Positions 25,835 through 34,656 of a DNA stretch of 64,000 nucleotides are shown here, one piece after another. The notes beneath the pieces are model-generated. The model was not told where the DNA came from and did no database searches. It saw only the letters and a program-made list of their open reading frames with translations. The position numbers were made by a program, and so were the translations under genes. Numbering within the stretch: position 1 is the stretch's first letter; each line of letters starts with the position of its first letter. The stretch comes from JAFMKE01 sp964655225. Its GTDB lineage: Bacteria; Bacteroidota; Bacteroidia; Chitinophagales; UBA8649. The DNA is taken from contig CAZZMB010000002.1 of NCBI GenBank assembly GCA_964655225.1, positions 26,676 to 90,675 on the forward strand, read 5' to 3'.

Positions 25835-26515
25835 TTATTTTTTTGAAGGAATTGTGCCAATAACCGTGACTCCACCTTTCACCTTTTCTTTAAGCTTGGT
25901 ATGGATAACAGTGTTTAGGGGTAAAAATAAGTCAACTCTTGAGCCAAATTTTATAAATCCAAACTCTTCACATTGTTCCACTTCTTCCCCTACCTTTAGA
26001 TAGTTGACTATCCTTCTTGCCAACTTACCTGCTATTTGCCTTATTAATATACTTACTTGCTCATTACCAAGAACAACGGTGTACCGTTCATTTTTGGTAG
26101 AAGATTTGGGGTGCCATGCCACAAGGTATTTTCCCGGATGGTAACGTACATATTTCACCTCTCCTGCGATAGGGTTCCTGTTCACATGTACATTTGTAGG
26201 AGACATGAATATAGACACTTGAACTCGCTTGTCTTTAAAGTATTCTGGTTCTTCAACTTCTTCAATAACGACAACCTTACCATCTGCGGGAGCTATAACT
26301 TGATCATTATGTTGGTTAAATATTCGGAAAGGTATTCGGAAAAAGGCAACTACAAATCCAAAAAATATTAGTGAGACAACTCCGAAAAATACACGGAAAG
26401 AGCTCATAGAATGAATGAAATTTGCTGCAATATTGATTAAAAGCAAAAGAGCGATAGTCACCAATATAATCTTGTAGCCCTCTTTGTGTATATTGTATTT
26501 GTTGTTTATTCTCAT
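25835..26515 (-). CDS. psd: Phosphatidylserine decarboxylase family protein
   Basis: 226 residues, the short archaeal/Bacteroidota form. It decarboxylates phosphatidylserine to phosphatidylethanolamine at the inner membrane. Two N-terminal membrane segments (about 15-60) are followed by APADGKVVVIEEV, the histidine in SPTNVHVNRNPI, and the self-cleavage site KFGSRVDLFLP, where the Gly-Ser bond breaks to give the pyruvoyl cofactor. It lies 63 nt after cdsA on the same strand: cdsA makes the CDP-diacylglycerol used upstream in the same pathway. Confidence 0.93.
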   Translation of the reverse strand: MRINNKYNIHKEGYKIILVTIALLLLINIAANFIHSMSSFRVFFGVVSLIFFGFVVAFFRIPFRIFNQHNDQVIAPADGKVVVIEEVEEPEYFKDKRVQVSIFMSPTNVHVNRNPIAGEVKYVRYHPGKYLVAWHPKSSTKNERYTVVLGNEQVSILIRQIAGKLARRIVNYLKVGEEVEQCEEFGFIKFGSRVDLFLPLNTVIHTKLKEKVKGGVTVIGTIPSKK

Positions 26516-26578
26516 AAAATTGCTTCCCTATAAGCCGTGCAAAAATAACAATAATAACCAAGAATTGTTCCTATGCAC

Positions 26579-27403
26579 TTAAGTAAAACAAATGATATAG
26601 AAGGCAATGAAGGGAATCACAAAAATGAATGCATCAAAACGGTCGAGGAATCCTCCATGTCCGGGAAGTATATTCCCCGTATCTTTTATTCCTAAACTTC
26701 TTTTCATGAGTGATTCGACTAAATCCCCTGTAGCTGAAAAATAGGCAATAAGCCAAGATATGACGGCCCATTCTAAGGTGCTCAAATCCTGAAAAACATA
26801 GCCTAAACTGAAGCCTAGTGCAGTTAGCACGAGAAGCCCTCCAATTGAGCCTTCCCATGTTTTATTAGGAGAAATCCTTTTAAATAGTGGCCTGCTGCCA
26901 AATTGACTACCAATTATGTAGGCCGCACTATCATAGACCCAAACCAAAACGAGAATGCCAAGCAATGTTCCCGGAGAATAAAACCCATTTTTGTATACAA
27001 TAAAATTAAGCATTGAAAATGGAATACCGATGTATACGAATGCACTCAAGTTTAAACCAATATTGATTAATGGTTTTTCTGACTTAGAGTATAATTCAAG
27101 GATAAAAAGTCCAAAAATTAAAACAGGAAGAATGCTGATAAACTTGATGCTAAGTTTGTCCGACATAAAAGCAGCAGTAATAAGGAATCCCAAAACATTG
27201 GTCGCCATTAACCAAACTCGGTAAATTTTGGCATATTTAGGTTTTTCATCCCGAAGAGAAACAGTAATATCAAAAAATTCATTGGTGCAAAAGGCAGTAA
27301 CAAAGGCAATAAGTACAATATAGCCCGCTTGAAAATAAGAAGCTCCAACCATTATGACTACAAAAAGAACGCCTGTTAAGGCTCTAGTTAAAAAGGTGCT
27401 CAT
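26579..27403 (-). CDS. cdsA: Phosphatidate cytidylyltransferase
   Basis: 274 residues, about eight membrane segments. It makes CDP-diacylglycerol from phosphatidate and CTP. The C-terminal signature is clear: SPNKTWEGSIGG, then GDLVESLMKRSLGIKDTGN and LPGHGGFLDRFDAFIF, with the conserved metal-binding acids. The start overlaps the stop of the CPBP gene by 4 nt (translational coupling), and psd follows. Confidence 0.96.
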   Translation of the reverse strand: MSTFLTRALTGVLFVVIMVGASYFQAGYIVLIAFVTAFCTNEFFDITVSLRDEKPKYAKIYRVWLMATNVLGFLITAAFMSDKLSIKFISILPVLIFGLFILELYSKSEKPLINIGLNLSAFVYIGIPFSMLNFIVYKNGFYSPGTLLGILVLVWVYDSAAYIIGSQFGSRPLFKRISPNKTWEGSIGGLLVLTALGFSLGYVFQDLSTLEWAVISWLIAYFSATGDLVESLMKRSLGIKDTGNILPGHGGFLDRFDAFIFVIPFIAFYIICFT

Positions 27404-28284
27404 GCGTTTTTTAGCTTATTAGCTTTGGTTAGGTGATGAAAGTAGTAAACACTAATGATAAAAACAATTATTCCTATTGTAGAAATATATAAAGGCGGAT
27501 TTGCTTCTAAATCTATCTGCGTAATCTTATTTTGATTGCTTAAGGTCAGAAGTACGATTAACCCATTGTTGAGTAAATGCATAAAAATACTTACCCAAAG
27601 ATTTTTTGTTCGATAATAAACATAACCTAATATTCCACCCATAAACAATAAGGGAAGAATGTAGTAGAATTGGAAATGCATCATGGCAAATAAGATAGAA
27701 GATATAAAGATGGCATGAAATGCACCTATCTTCATATCATTCAAAACACCTATTAACAGGCCTCTAAAGTATATCTCTTCAGCTATCGCAGGGAAAATGG
27801 CGAGGGTTAAGAAGACTATTAAAAAATCGCTTAAACCGGAAAAGTTTAAAAAGAATGCTTGGGCTTCCGAAGTAGCTTCTTGCAGGCCTTGAAATTTAAG
27901 CTCTAAACCATCAGGAAGGGGAATAATATTATTCAATTCCATCAAGTAATTCAAAAAGAAATTAGCACTTAAGATGACTAAAGCTCCCAATAAAATGTGC
28001 GAAAGCTTGGGGGGATTTAAAAGCTTTAAAAACGTAAACACATGCCTCTTGTATATGTATGTAATAAGAATAGCAGGTAAAATCAACATAATGGTTACCG
28101 ACACAATTTGGGCAAGGCCCAGCTCCAGTATGGTCTGATTGCCGATTAGCTCAAGCGAACTGGGAGATGGCCTCATAATCGTTACTCCAAAAACCGCTAT
28201 TATAGGGAGAACCGTCCATAAAAAAACCAATAAAGGTCGGTGCTCCAATGTCCCTCTTTTTTTTTGAGGTAATTCATCTTCCAT
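27400..28284 (-). CDS. CPBP-family intramembrane protease
   Basis: 294 residues with about eight membrane segments. CPBP motifs: AIAEEIYFRGLLIG (EExxxR), the histidine in AMMHFQFYY, and HLLNNGLIV. It is the first gene of a probable operon CPBP-cdsA-psd-small exported protein. Association with cdsA suggests a role in membrane or envelope maintenance, but the substrate is unknown. It is divergent from dusB. Confidence 0.88.
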   Translation of the reverse strand: MEDELPQKKRGTLEHRPLLVFLWTVLPIIAVFGVTIMRPSPSSLELIGNQTILELGLAQIVSVTIMLILPAILITYIYKRHVFTFLKLLNPPKLSHILLGALVILSANFFLNYLMELNNIIPLPDGLELKFQGLQEATSEAQAFFLNFSGLSDFLIVFLTLAIFPAIAEEIYFRGLLIGVLNDMKIGAFHAIFISSILFAMMHFQFYYILPLLFMGGILGYVYYRTKNLWVSIFMHLLNNGLIVLLTLSNQNKITQIDLEANPPLYISTIGIIVFIISVYYFHHLTKANKLKNA

Positions 28285-28392
28285 AGATTTGTAAAATTAA
28301 CAAATTATTTAAAGCCGTCTTATATACTTCTTGTTAAGTGGATCTTAAAATTTTTAAACTGGATAAGATTTACAGTAATTTGACAAAAAAAG

Positions 28393-28400
28393 TATCTTTG
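28393..28400 (+). promoter_or_regulatory. -7 box of dusB, four bases before the ATG
   Basis: TATCTTTG, then cttc, then ATG at 28405. The arrangement is identical to thiL and implies a leaderless mRNA. Confidence 0.7.
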
Positions 28401-28404
28401 CTTC

Positions 28405-29394
28405 ATGGTGAAAATCGACCAATTGGAATTAGGAGATTTTCCTCTTTTGTTAGCACCAATGGAGGATGTAAGTGATCCACCTTTTCGGGCATTATGCAAG
28501 GCAAATGGGGCGGACCTAATGTATACAGAATTCATTTCAACTGAAGGCTTGATTAGAGATGCAGACAAGAGTGTCAAAAAGTTAGACATTTACGATGCGG
28601 AAAGACCTATCGGTATTCAAATTTTTGGTTCGGTTTTAGAGTCCATGATGATGTCGGCAAGAATTGTAGAAGAAGCTAACCCAGAAATTCTAGATATTAA
28701 TTTTGGTTGTCCAGTGAAAAAAGTCGTTGGGAAAATGGCGGGTGCTGGTATCTTACAAGATATACCCCGCATGGTGTCCTTAACAGAGGCCGTTGTGAAA
28801 TCTACTAAATTACCGGTAACCGTTAAAACAAGGTTAGGCTGGGATAGTAACTCTATTCGTATTCAAGAAGTTGCAGAGCGATTGCAAGATGTGGGTATTA
28901 AAGCACTTAGTATTCACGGTAGAACCCGAAAGCAAATGTATAAAGGGGAGGCCGATTGGTCTGAGATTGCCAAGATTAAAGAAAACCCTCGTATTCAAAT
29001 CCCAATTTTTGGAAATGGAGATATTGATACGCCGGAAAAGTGCATGGAGTATAAAAATAAATATGGGGTTGATGGAATAATGATTGGTAGAGCAGCAATT
29101 GGATATCCTTGGGTTTTCAGGGAAATTAAACACTATATGAAGACAGGGGAGCATCTTGCTCCTCCATCTGTAGATGAGCGAGTTGATACCGCACTAAAAC
29201 ATTTAAAGACCTCAATTGAATGGAAAGGGGATGTGCTCGGGGTTCTTGAAACAAGGAGACACTATGGGAGCTATTTTCGAGGTTTCCGAGATATTAAATC
29301 TTACCGAATGAAGCTGGTCAACTCGATGGAGCATGAAGAATTATTTGATATACTTGAATCGATTCGCGAGAATTACAAAATGGTAGTGATTTAA
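28405..29394 (+). CDS. dusB: tRNA-dihydrouridine synthase
   Basis: 329 residues, typical. An FMN enzyme that reduces uridine in the tRNA D-loop. Landmarks: LLLAPMEDVSDPPFRALCK (FMN site), INFGCPVKKVVGKMAGAGI carrying the catalytic cysteine, the KTRLGWD loop, SIHGRTRKQMYKG and the phosphate-binding FGNGDI and GIMIGRAAIGYPW. The Bacteroidota member is normally called DusB; other Dus specificities cannot be excluded by eye. Confidence 0.95.
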   Translation: MVKIDQLELGDFPLLLAPMEDVSDPPFRALCKANGADLMYTEFISTEGLIRDADKSVKKLDIYDAERPIGIQIFGSVLESMMMSARIVEEANPEILDINFGCPVKKVVGKMAGAGILQDIPRMVSLTEAVVKSTKLPVTVKTRLGWDSNSIRIQEVAERLQDVGIKALSIHGRTRKQMYKGEADWSEIAKIKENPRIQIPIFGNGDIDTPEKCMEYKNKYGVDGIMIGRAAIGYPWVFREIKHYMKTGEHLAPPSVDERVDTALKHLKTSIEWKGDVLGVLETRRHYGSYFRGFRDIKSYRMKLVNSMEHEELFDILESIRENYKMVVI

Positions 29395-29656
29395 TCTTCT
29401 TGTTTTCATCATTTTGATTTGTGGCCTAATTTTTTTAGGAGTAAATCAGTTTAAAACCTAGAAGAAAACGCATTGAAATATTTGGCAAATTCTAGCAATA
29501 AAAATCCTAAGCAAAAAACAAAATTTTTTTTCTTTGAGTGTTAATAAAATGTTAGTTTTTTGTAATCCACAGGCCTAGTAGTTGTGTTTATTGATTATAA
29601 GACACATTCAACATTTAATGTTGAAAACCACCCTTTCTTTTTTGAATTTTTCCTAA
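29395..29656. other. Upstream part of the dusB-nrdB gap
   Basis: No gene is visible here. A weak CCTAA/TTAGG stem (around 29425-29440) may end dusB transcription. An A/T-rich stretch with TAATCCACA (one base off the DnaA box TTATCCACA) follows, then the 19-bp palindrome described separately. The antisense 76-codon frame at 29595-29825 has no recognisable protein and ends in these structures. Confidence 0.5.
29607..29625. promoter_or_regulatory. Perfect 19-bp palindrome upstream of the nrdBA promoter
   Basis: TTCAACATT-T-AATGTTGAA is a perfect inverted repeat with a single central base. Its centre lies about 54 bp upstream of the start point predicted from the TACTTTTG box, a position suited to an activator or repressor dimer. 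It does not resemble the NrdR box (ACAC-N8-GTGT). The regulator is unknown. Confidence 0.5.
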
Positions 29657-29664
29657 TACTTTTG
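29657..29664 (+). promoter_or_regulatory. Predicted -7 box of nrdBA
   Basis: TACTTTTG matches TAnnTTTG. No TTG is found at the -33 position, so activator help is plausible. It implies a leader of about 210 nt. Confidence 0.5.
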
Positions 29665-29692
29665 AAAAGCAAATAACAGTAAAGGTTGCTTG

Positions 29693-29853
29693 CCAAAACT
29701 CCAAACAGGTAATTTTTATTTTGGAATGTTCCATAAGGTGCTAGTTTCGCGCTCTTCGAATAATTACCTCGGGTTAGATTCACATAAAATTGTAGAGGTA
29801 AGCAATTACTTTGATCACAAATCATTTTTCTGTTTTTAGGGGCGAAAAATGAT
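29693..29853 (+). promoter_or_regulatory. Candidate structured RNA leader of nrdBA with alternative stems
   Basis: Three segments can pair in competing ways: A = AGGTAATT (29707-29714), B = AATTACCTC (29762-29770), C = GAGGTAA-GCAA-TTACTT (29795-29811). A pairs with B over 8 bp. B pairs with the first half of C over 7 bp (TTACCTC/GAGGTAA). C can instead fold on itself around a GCAA tetraloop. Downstream, ATCATTTTTC and GAAAAATGAT (29821-29853) form a perfect 10-bp hairpin followed by AATTTTTA, 30 nt before the nrdB ATG. This is the layout of an attenuator or riboswitch. No known class was recognised, and the folding is inferred by eye. Confidence 0.45.
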
Positions 29854-29883
29854 AATTTTTACACCCTATTTAAATTAAATTTA

Positions 29884-30861
29884 ATGAATATAGAAGTTAA
29901 AGAACCAATTCTACACGAAAACAACGAACGTTTTGTGTTATTCCCAATCCAGCACGACAAGATATGGGAGATGTATAAACAAGCTGAAGCAAGCTTCTGG
30001 ACAGCAGAAGAAATTGATTTAGCTCCTGATATGAAAGATTGGGAAAGCCTTAATTCAGGCGAAAGGCATTTCATTAGTCATGTCTTAGCATTTTTTGCAG
30101 CAAGCGATGGCATTGTTAACGAGAACTTGGTGATTAATTTTATGCAAGATGTCACCATTCCAGAAGCAAGGTGCTTTTATGGTTTTCAAATAGCTATTGA
30201 AAATATACATGCGGAAACATACAGCTTATTGATTGATACCTATATCAAGGATGAGCAAGAGAAGTCTAAAATGTTTAACGCTATCGATACGATTCCCTGT
30301 GTCAAGAAAAAAGCAGATTGGGCATTGAAGTGGATTGAGGATTCTCCGTCATTTGCGCACCGATTAATTGCTTTTGCTGCCGTAGAAGGAATCTTCTTCT
30401 CTGGAAGTTTTTGTTCAATATTTTGGCTCAAGAAAAGGGGTCTAATGCCCGGACTTTCCTTCTCTAACGAGTTAATTAGTAGAGATGAAGGATTGCATTG
30501 TGATTTTGCTTGCTTGATTTATACGATGTTAAATAACAAACTAGATGTTAAAGAGGTTAACTCTATCATTATGGAGGCTGTCGAGTTTGAAAAAGAATTT
30601 GTAAGCGACGCATTGCCAGTTTCTTTAATTGGAATGAATGCAGAAATGATGTGCGACTATATAGAGTTTGTAGCGGATAGATTATTAGTTTCTCTCGGCT
30701 ACGAAAAAGTCTATAATGCGAAAAATCCATTCCCTTGGATGGAGATGATTTCGCTTCAAGGAAAAACCAACTTCTTCGAAAAACGAGTTGCTGAATACCA
30801 AAAAGCAGGTGTTTCTGCAAAGAAAGAAGATCACTCGTTCTCAATTGACGAAGATTTCTAA
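29884..30861 (+). CDS. nrdB: Ribonucleotide reductase class Ia, small (radical) subunit, eukaryote-like
   Basis: 325 residues. It holds the di-iron tyrosyl radical used to make deoxyribonucleotides. The metal and radical site is read from D45 (AEEIDLAPD) and ENIHAETY (E106, H109 and radical Tyr113), with later ligands in AVEGIFFSGSF and RDEGLHCDFA. The C-terminal tail DHSFSIDEDF binds NrdA. The close resemblance to animal R2 (CVKKKADWALKWI, FSNELISRDEGLHCDFACL) marks the eukaryote-like group common in Bacteroidota. It precedes nrdA by 53 nt. Confidence 0.97.
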   Translation: MNIEVKEPILHENNERFVLFPIQHDKIWEMYKQAEASFWTAEEIDLAPDMKDWESLNSGERHFISHVLAFFAASDGIVNENLVINFMQDVTIPEARCFYGFQIAIENIHAETYSLLIDTYIKDEQEKSKMFNAIDTIPCVKKKADWALKWIEDSPSFAHRLIAFAAVEGIFFSGSFCSIFWLKKRGLMPGLSFSNELISRDEGLHCDFACLIYTMLNNKLDVKEVNSIIMEAVEFEKEFVSDALPVSLIGMNAEMMCDYIEFVADRLLVSLGYEKVYNAKNPFPWMEMISLQGKTNFFEKRVAEYQKAGVSAKKEDHSFSIDEDF

Positions 30862-30914
30862 TACCACAGCTAACGAATAAATCAAGATAAAAACGACCTA
30901 AAAGACTAACTATA

Positions 30915-33272
30915 ATGTACGTAATCAAAAGAAACGGAAGAAAAGAAGCAGTGATGTTTGATAAAATCACTGCAAGAATTAACAAGCTATCCTATGGATT
31001 GGATAACAAATACGTACAACCTGCTGAAATTGCTAAAAAGGTTATTCAAGGAATGTTCGATGGGGTGACAACTACAGAATTAGATAATCTTGCGGCCGAA
31101 ACGGCAGCATCAATGACGACGGTTCATCCAGATTATGCAATTTTAGCTGCTCGTATTGCGGTTTCAAACCTACACAAAAACACAAAGAAGTCTTTTTCAG
31201 ACGTGGTAGAAGACTTACACAAGTATGTAGACCCAAAAACAGATGAACCAGCTCCCTTAGTGGCAGATGATGTGCATGAAATTATCATGAAGAATTCAGA
31301 AGAGTTGGATTCTGCCGTGATACATTCAAGAGATTTTCATTACGACTTCTTTGGATTTAAGACTTTAGAAAGAGCATACTTATTGAAGTTGAACGGCCAG
31401 ATAGCAGAGCGTCCTCAGCATATGTTAATGCGTGTGTCAGTAGGTATTCATAAAGAAGATATTAAATCGGCTATTGAGACCTATAACCTGATGTCTCAAA
31501 AATGGTTTACGCATGCCACTCCTACTTTGTTCAACGCAGGTACTCCTAAACCACAAATGTCATCGTGCTTCTTACTAACGATGAAGGATGATAGTATTTC
31601 AGGTATTTTTGACACCTTGCGTCAATGTGCAGAAATTTCTAAATCTGCAGGAGGTATTGGTTTGAGTATTCATAATGTGAGAGCAAATGGAAGTTATATA
31701 AAGGGAACAAACGGAACATCTAATGGCATTATTCCAATGTTGAGAGTGTTTAATGATACGGCTCGTTATGTGGATCAAGGTGGAGGGAAACGAAAAGGCG
31801 CCTTTGCGGTTTATTTGGAGCCTTGGCATGCTGATGTTTTTGATTTCTTAGATTTGAAAAAGAACCACGGTAAAGAAGAAAATAGAGCAAGAGATTTATT
31901 CTATGCCCTATGGATTCCAGATTTATTTATGCAGCGGGTGATGGAGGATGGAGATTGGAGTTTATTCTGTCCAAACGAAGCTCCTGGTTTAGCGGATACG
32001 CACAGTGAAGAATTTGAAGCTTTATACACCAAGTATGAGCAGGAAGGTAGAGCGCGAAAAACAGTAAAGGCGCAAAAATTATGGTTTGCTATCTGTGAAT
32101 CTCAAATTGAAACTGGGACACCATATATTTTATATAAGGATGCCGCGAACAATAAATCGAATCAACAAAACCTTGGGACGATTAAGTCTTCAAACTTATG
32201 TACGGAGATTTTAGAATACACAGCACCAGATGAGGTGGCAGTTTGTAATTTGGCCTCATTAGCTCTCAATAAGTATGTTGGTAAAGATGGCAAGTATGAC
32301 TTTCAAAAATTATACGATGTAAGTTATCAGGTCACCAAAAACCTAAACAAGATTATTGACAATAATTATTATCCAGTACCAGAAGCAAAAAATTCAAACA
32401 TGCGTCACAGACCAATTGGTATTGGGGTACAGGGATTGGCGGATGCTTTCATGTTGTTGAGGTTGCCATTCGAAAGCGAGGAAGCGAGAATGTTAAATAA
32501 AAACATTTTCGAAACAATTTACTTTGCAGCAATGACAGCTTCGAAAGATTTAGCGAAGAAAGAAGGAGCTTATGAGACCTTTAAAGGATCCCCACTAAGT
32601 GAAGGCAAATTTCAATTTGACCTCTGGAATGTTAAGCCAAGTGGCATGTGGAATTGGAACAAATTAAGAAAAGATGTAATGAAGCATGGAGTTAGAAATA
32701 GCTTGTTGTTAGCGCCAATGCCAACAGCTTCAACATCTCAAATTTTAGGAAATAATGAGTGCTTTGAACCATACACAAGTAACATTTACTCAAGAAGAGT
32801 GCTGTCGGGTGAGTTTGTTATTGTAAATAAACACTTGCTGAAAGACTTGATTGAAAGAGAACTGTGGAGCGAGGACATGAAGTACAAGTTGATTGCTCGA
32901 AATGGCTCAGTTCAAGATATCCCTGAAGTACCTCAGGATCTAAAGGATTTGTACAAAACGGCATGGGAAATATCCTCAAAAGCAGTTATTGAAATGAGTG
33001 CAGATCGTGGAGCCTTCATTTGCCAATCGCAAAGTTTGAACATCTTTATGGAAAATGCCACTTTCAAAAAACTATCTTCTATGCACTTTTACGCATGGAA
33101 AGCAGGATTAAAAACGGGGACTTATTACTTGAGAACGAAAGCAGCTAGAGATGCAATTAAATTTACAGTTGATAGTCAGTACTTGAAAGGAGATAAAATT
33201 GACGATGATAAAATTGCAGCGGCAGTTTGTTCATTGGATGATCCAGATTCATGTGAAATGTGTTCTGGCTGA
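30915..33272 (+). CDS. nrdA: Ribonucleotide reductase class Ia, large (catalytic) subunit
   Basis: 785 residues. It opens with a full ATP-cone (MYVIKRNGRKEAVMFDKI), so dATP feedback control is expected. Active-site cysteines are visible in PQMSSCFLLTM, in NLCTEI (the thiyl radical Cys) and in VAVCNLASLALN. The radical-transfer region has LAPMPTASTSQILGNNE. The tail ends CEMCSG, the redox pair that passes electrons from thioredoxin or glutaredoxin. It forms an operon with nrdB, which comes first. Confidence 0.97.
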   Translation: MYVIKRNGRKEAVMFDKITARINKLSYGLDNKYVQPAEIAKKVIQGMFDGVTTTELDNLAAETAASMTTVHPDYAILAARIAVSNLHKNTKKSFSDVVEDLHKYVDPKTDEPAPLVADDVHEIIMKNSEELDSAVIHSRDFHYDFFGFKTLERAYLLKLNGQIAERPQHMLMRVSVGIHKEDIKSAIETYNLMSQKWFTHATPTLFNAGTPKPQMSSCFLLTMKDDSISGIFDTLRQCAEISKSAGGIGLSIHNVRANGSYIKGTNGTSNGIIPMLRVFNDTARYVDQGGGKRKGAFAVYLEPWHADVFDFLDLKKNHGKEENRARDLFYALWIPDLFMQRVMEDGDWSLFCPNEAPGLADTHSEEFEALYTKYEQEGRARKTVKAQKLWFAICESQIETGTPYILYKDAANNKSNQQNLGTIKSSNLCTEILEYTAPDEVAVCNLASLALNKYVGKDGKYDFQKLYDVSYQVTKNLNKIIDNNYYPVPEAKNSNMRHRPIGIGVQGLADAFMLLRLPFESEEARMLNKNIFETIYFAAMTASKDLAKKEGAYETFKGSPLSEGKFQFDLWNVKPSGMWNWNKLRKDVMKHGVRNSLLLAPMPTASTSQILGNNECFEPYTSNIYSRRVLSGEFVIVNKHLLKDLIERELWSEDMKYKLIARNGSVQDIPEVPQDLKDLYKTAWEISSKAVIEMSADRGAFICQSQSLNIFMENATFKKLSSMHFYAWKAGLKTGTYYLRTKAARDAIKFTVDSQYLKGDKIDDDKIAAAVCSLDDPDSCEMCSG

Positions 33273-33298
33273 TATTTAAACTTACTTTTAAATCTAAG

Positions 33299-33337
33299 CA
33301 AAAGCCATCCGTTTGAAGCGGGATGGCTTTTGTGTTT
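33299..33337 (+). terminator. Intrinsic terminator of nrdBA
   Basis: AAAAGCCATCC and GGATGGCTTTT form an 11-bp stem, followed by GTGTTTT. Confidence 0.88.
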
Positions 33338-33438
33338 TATATGGAATATGAAAAAAGGGATGAATTATAGAGATAAGCCCTTTCAGTATTGAAAGATTGA
33401 GAACGATTGCTTTCTTGTTTAGCGGCTCTTTGTATTCG

Positions 33439-34656
33439 CTAACCTCGACTTATCGGAAAAGTCATACAATGCGGGCCTCCTCTTGCTCTTGAGAGCTCTG
33501 TGCTCGGAATAGCAATAATGGTTTTCTCAACAGTCGTTGGGTCAGGTGCTTTGTCTAAGAAATCCTTTGCATTTATGACCCGATAACCAGCATTTTTCAA
33601 TGCAATAGCGGTATGAAAGTTTCTGTCATAGGCAATAGCAACCCCATTTTTTACAGTTACTAAATTACAGCCATCTGTCCATTGTTCTCTTGCTCCAAAT
33701 GTCTCATCTCCATTTCCACATAGAATAAATTTCATTTGGGGATTATAGTCTGTAAAGAAATCATATAAAGTGGAATATTCTTTTTTACTACCGTCATTAC
33801 AATATTTGGTCACCTTGATTATATCTGAGCGCAGGGTATCTTTGTATATAACATATTCATTGGTGCTGATTTGGGTAAAGAGGGTATCTATATGCATAGA
33901 AGATCGATCTTTTGCAATAACAATTCTGACCACATTATCAATTACTCCTTTTTGGAACAATTCTTCTTTCAGACTATTGAAGGCTTCGGGGGTAGATCGT
34001 TCGCTACATCCAACCAATAGGTGGGCTTTGTCCAACATCATGACATCTCCACCCTCCAAGGTATGTTCATCTCCTTTTTTGGTCATATCTATAATCTTGG
34101 CATCTCCATTTTCTTGAAAGGAAAGAAACTCAGGGTGATAGTATATGATGTATCGAGTTAAAATAGACTCTCTTGTTCTCGCTTTTTTAGACGCATGGCA
34201 GATCAAAACATGGTCATTTACCACGACCCCAATATCTCGAGTAAAAACGTAGTTAGGCAATGGAGGTAAAATGGAAACTTCAGTTGATTTAAGAATTCCT
34301 GTAAAAAGAGTATAAGCTAGGTCTTCAGCATTTAACGACCTTATTTTTTCTGTTTGTTCCTCTTCCAAATTTTCTAAGTCTGCAATGTATTGTATTAACT
34401 TATCTTTTGAATTCTTCGGATTAATCTTCAGAAGCTCTACGAGCATTTGTAAGGTGTCAATGACATTTTCTTTTCCAGCAAAATGAGCTAAAACTGAAGT
34501 GAAAAGTTCGTGTTCCTGCCGCATTAAGGGAAGAAATACAATATCATCATAGAGAAATTTTAATGCATTCTTAGGAGTTATTACTTCTATCCCGTCATCT
34601 GGGTGATGCACGATTACTTTTCGAAGAATGCCTGTTTCATTGTTTATCATTGTCAT
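33439..34656 (-). CDS. arcA: Arginine deiminase family protein
   Basis: 405 residues, the length of arginine deiminases. Amidinotransferase-fold active-site motifs: FTRD, EGGDVMML, MHIDTLFT (His and Asp of the catalytic set) and the nucleophile Cys397 in GGPHCMTFPI near the C-terminus. Arginine deiminase converts arginine to citrulline and ammonia. No carbamate kinase, ornithine transcarbamylase or antiporter is next to it, so the classic ADI energy pathway is not supported. A different guanidino substrate or a nitrogen-salvage role is possible. Monocistronic. Confidence 0.85.
   Translation of the reverse strand: MTMINNETGILRKVIVHHPDDGIEVITPKNALKFLYDDIVFLPLMRQEHELFTSVLAHFAGKENVIDTLQMLVELLKINPKNSKDKLIQYIADLENLEEEQTEKIRSLNAEDLAYTLFTGILKSTEVSILPPLPNYVFTRDIGVVVNDHVLICHASKKARTRESILTRYIIYYHPEFLSFQENGDAKIIDMTKKGDEHTLEGGDVMMLDKAHLLVGCSERSTPEAFNSLKEELFQKGVIDNVVRIVIAKDRSSMHIDTLFTQISTNEYVIYKDTLRSDIIKVTKYCNDGSKKEYSTLYDFFTDYNPQMKFILCGNGDETFGAREQWTDGCNLVTVKNGVAIAYDRNFHTAIALKNAGYRVINAKDFLDKAPDPTTVEKTIIAIPSTELSRARGGPHCMTFPISRG

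Noticed and set aside
29565..29573. DnaA box upstream of nrdBA
   Set aside because: TAATCCACA differs from the consensus TTATCCACA at one position and stands alone.
29595..29825. 76-codon minus-strand frame in the nrdBA upstream gap
   Set aside because: No recognisable protein; it ends in the palindrome and begins in the hairpin, and the region is better explained as a promoter and RNA leader.
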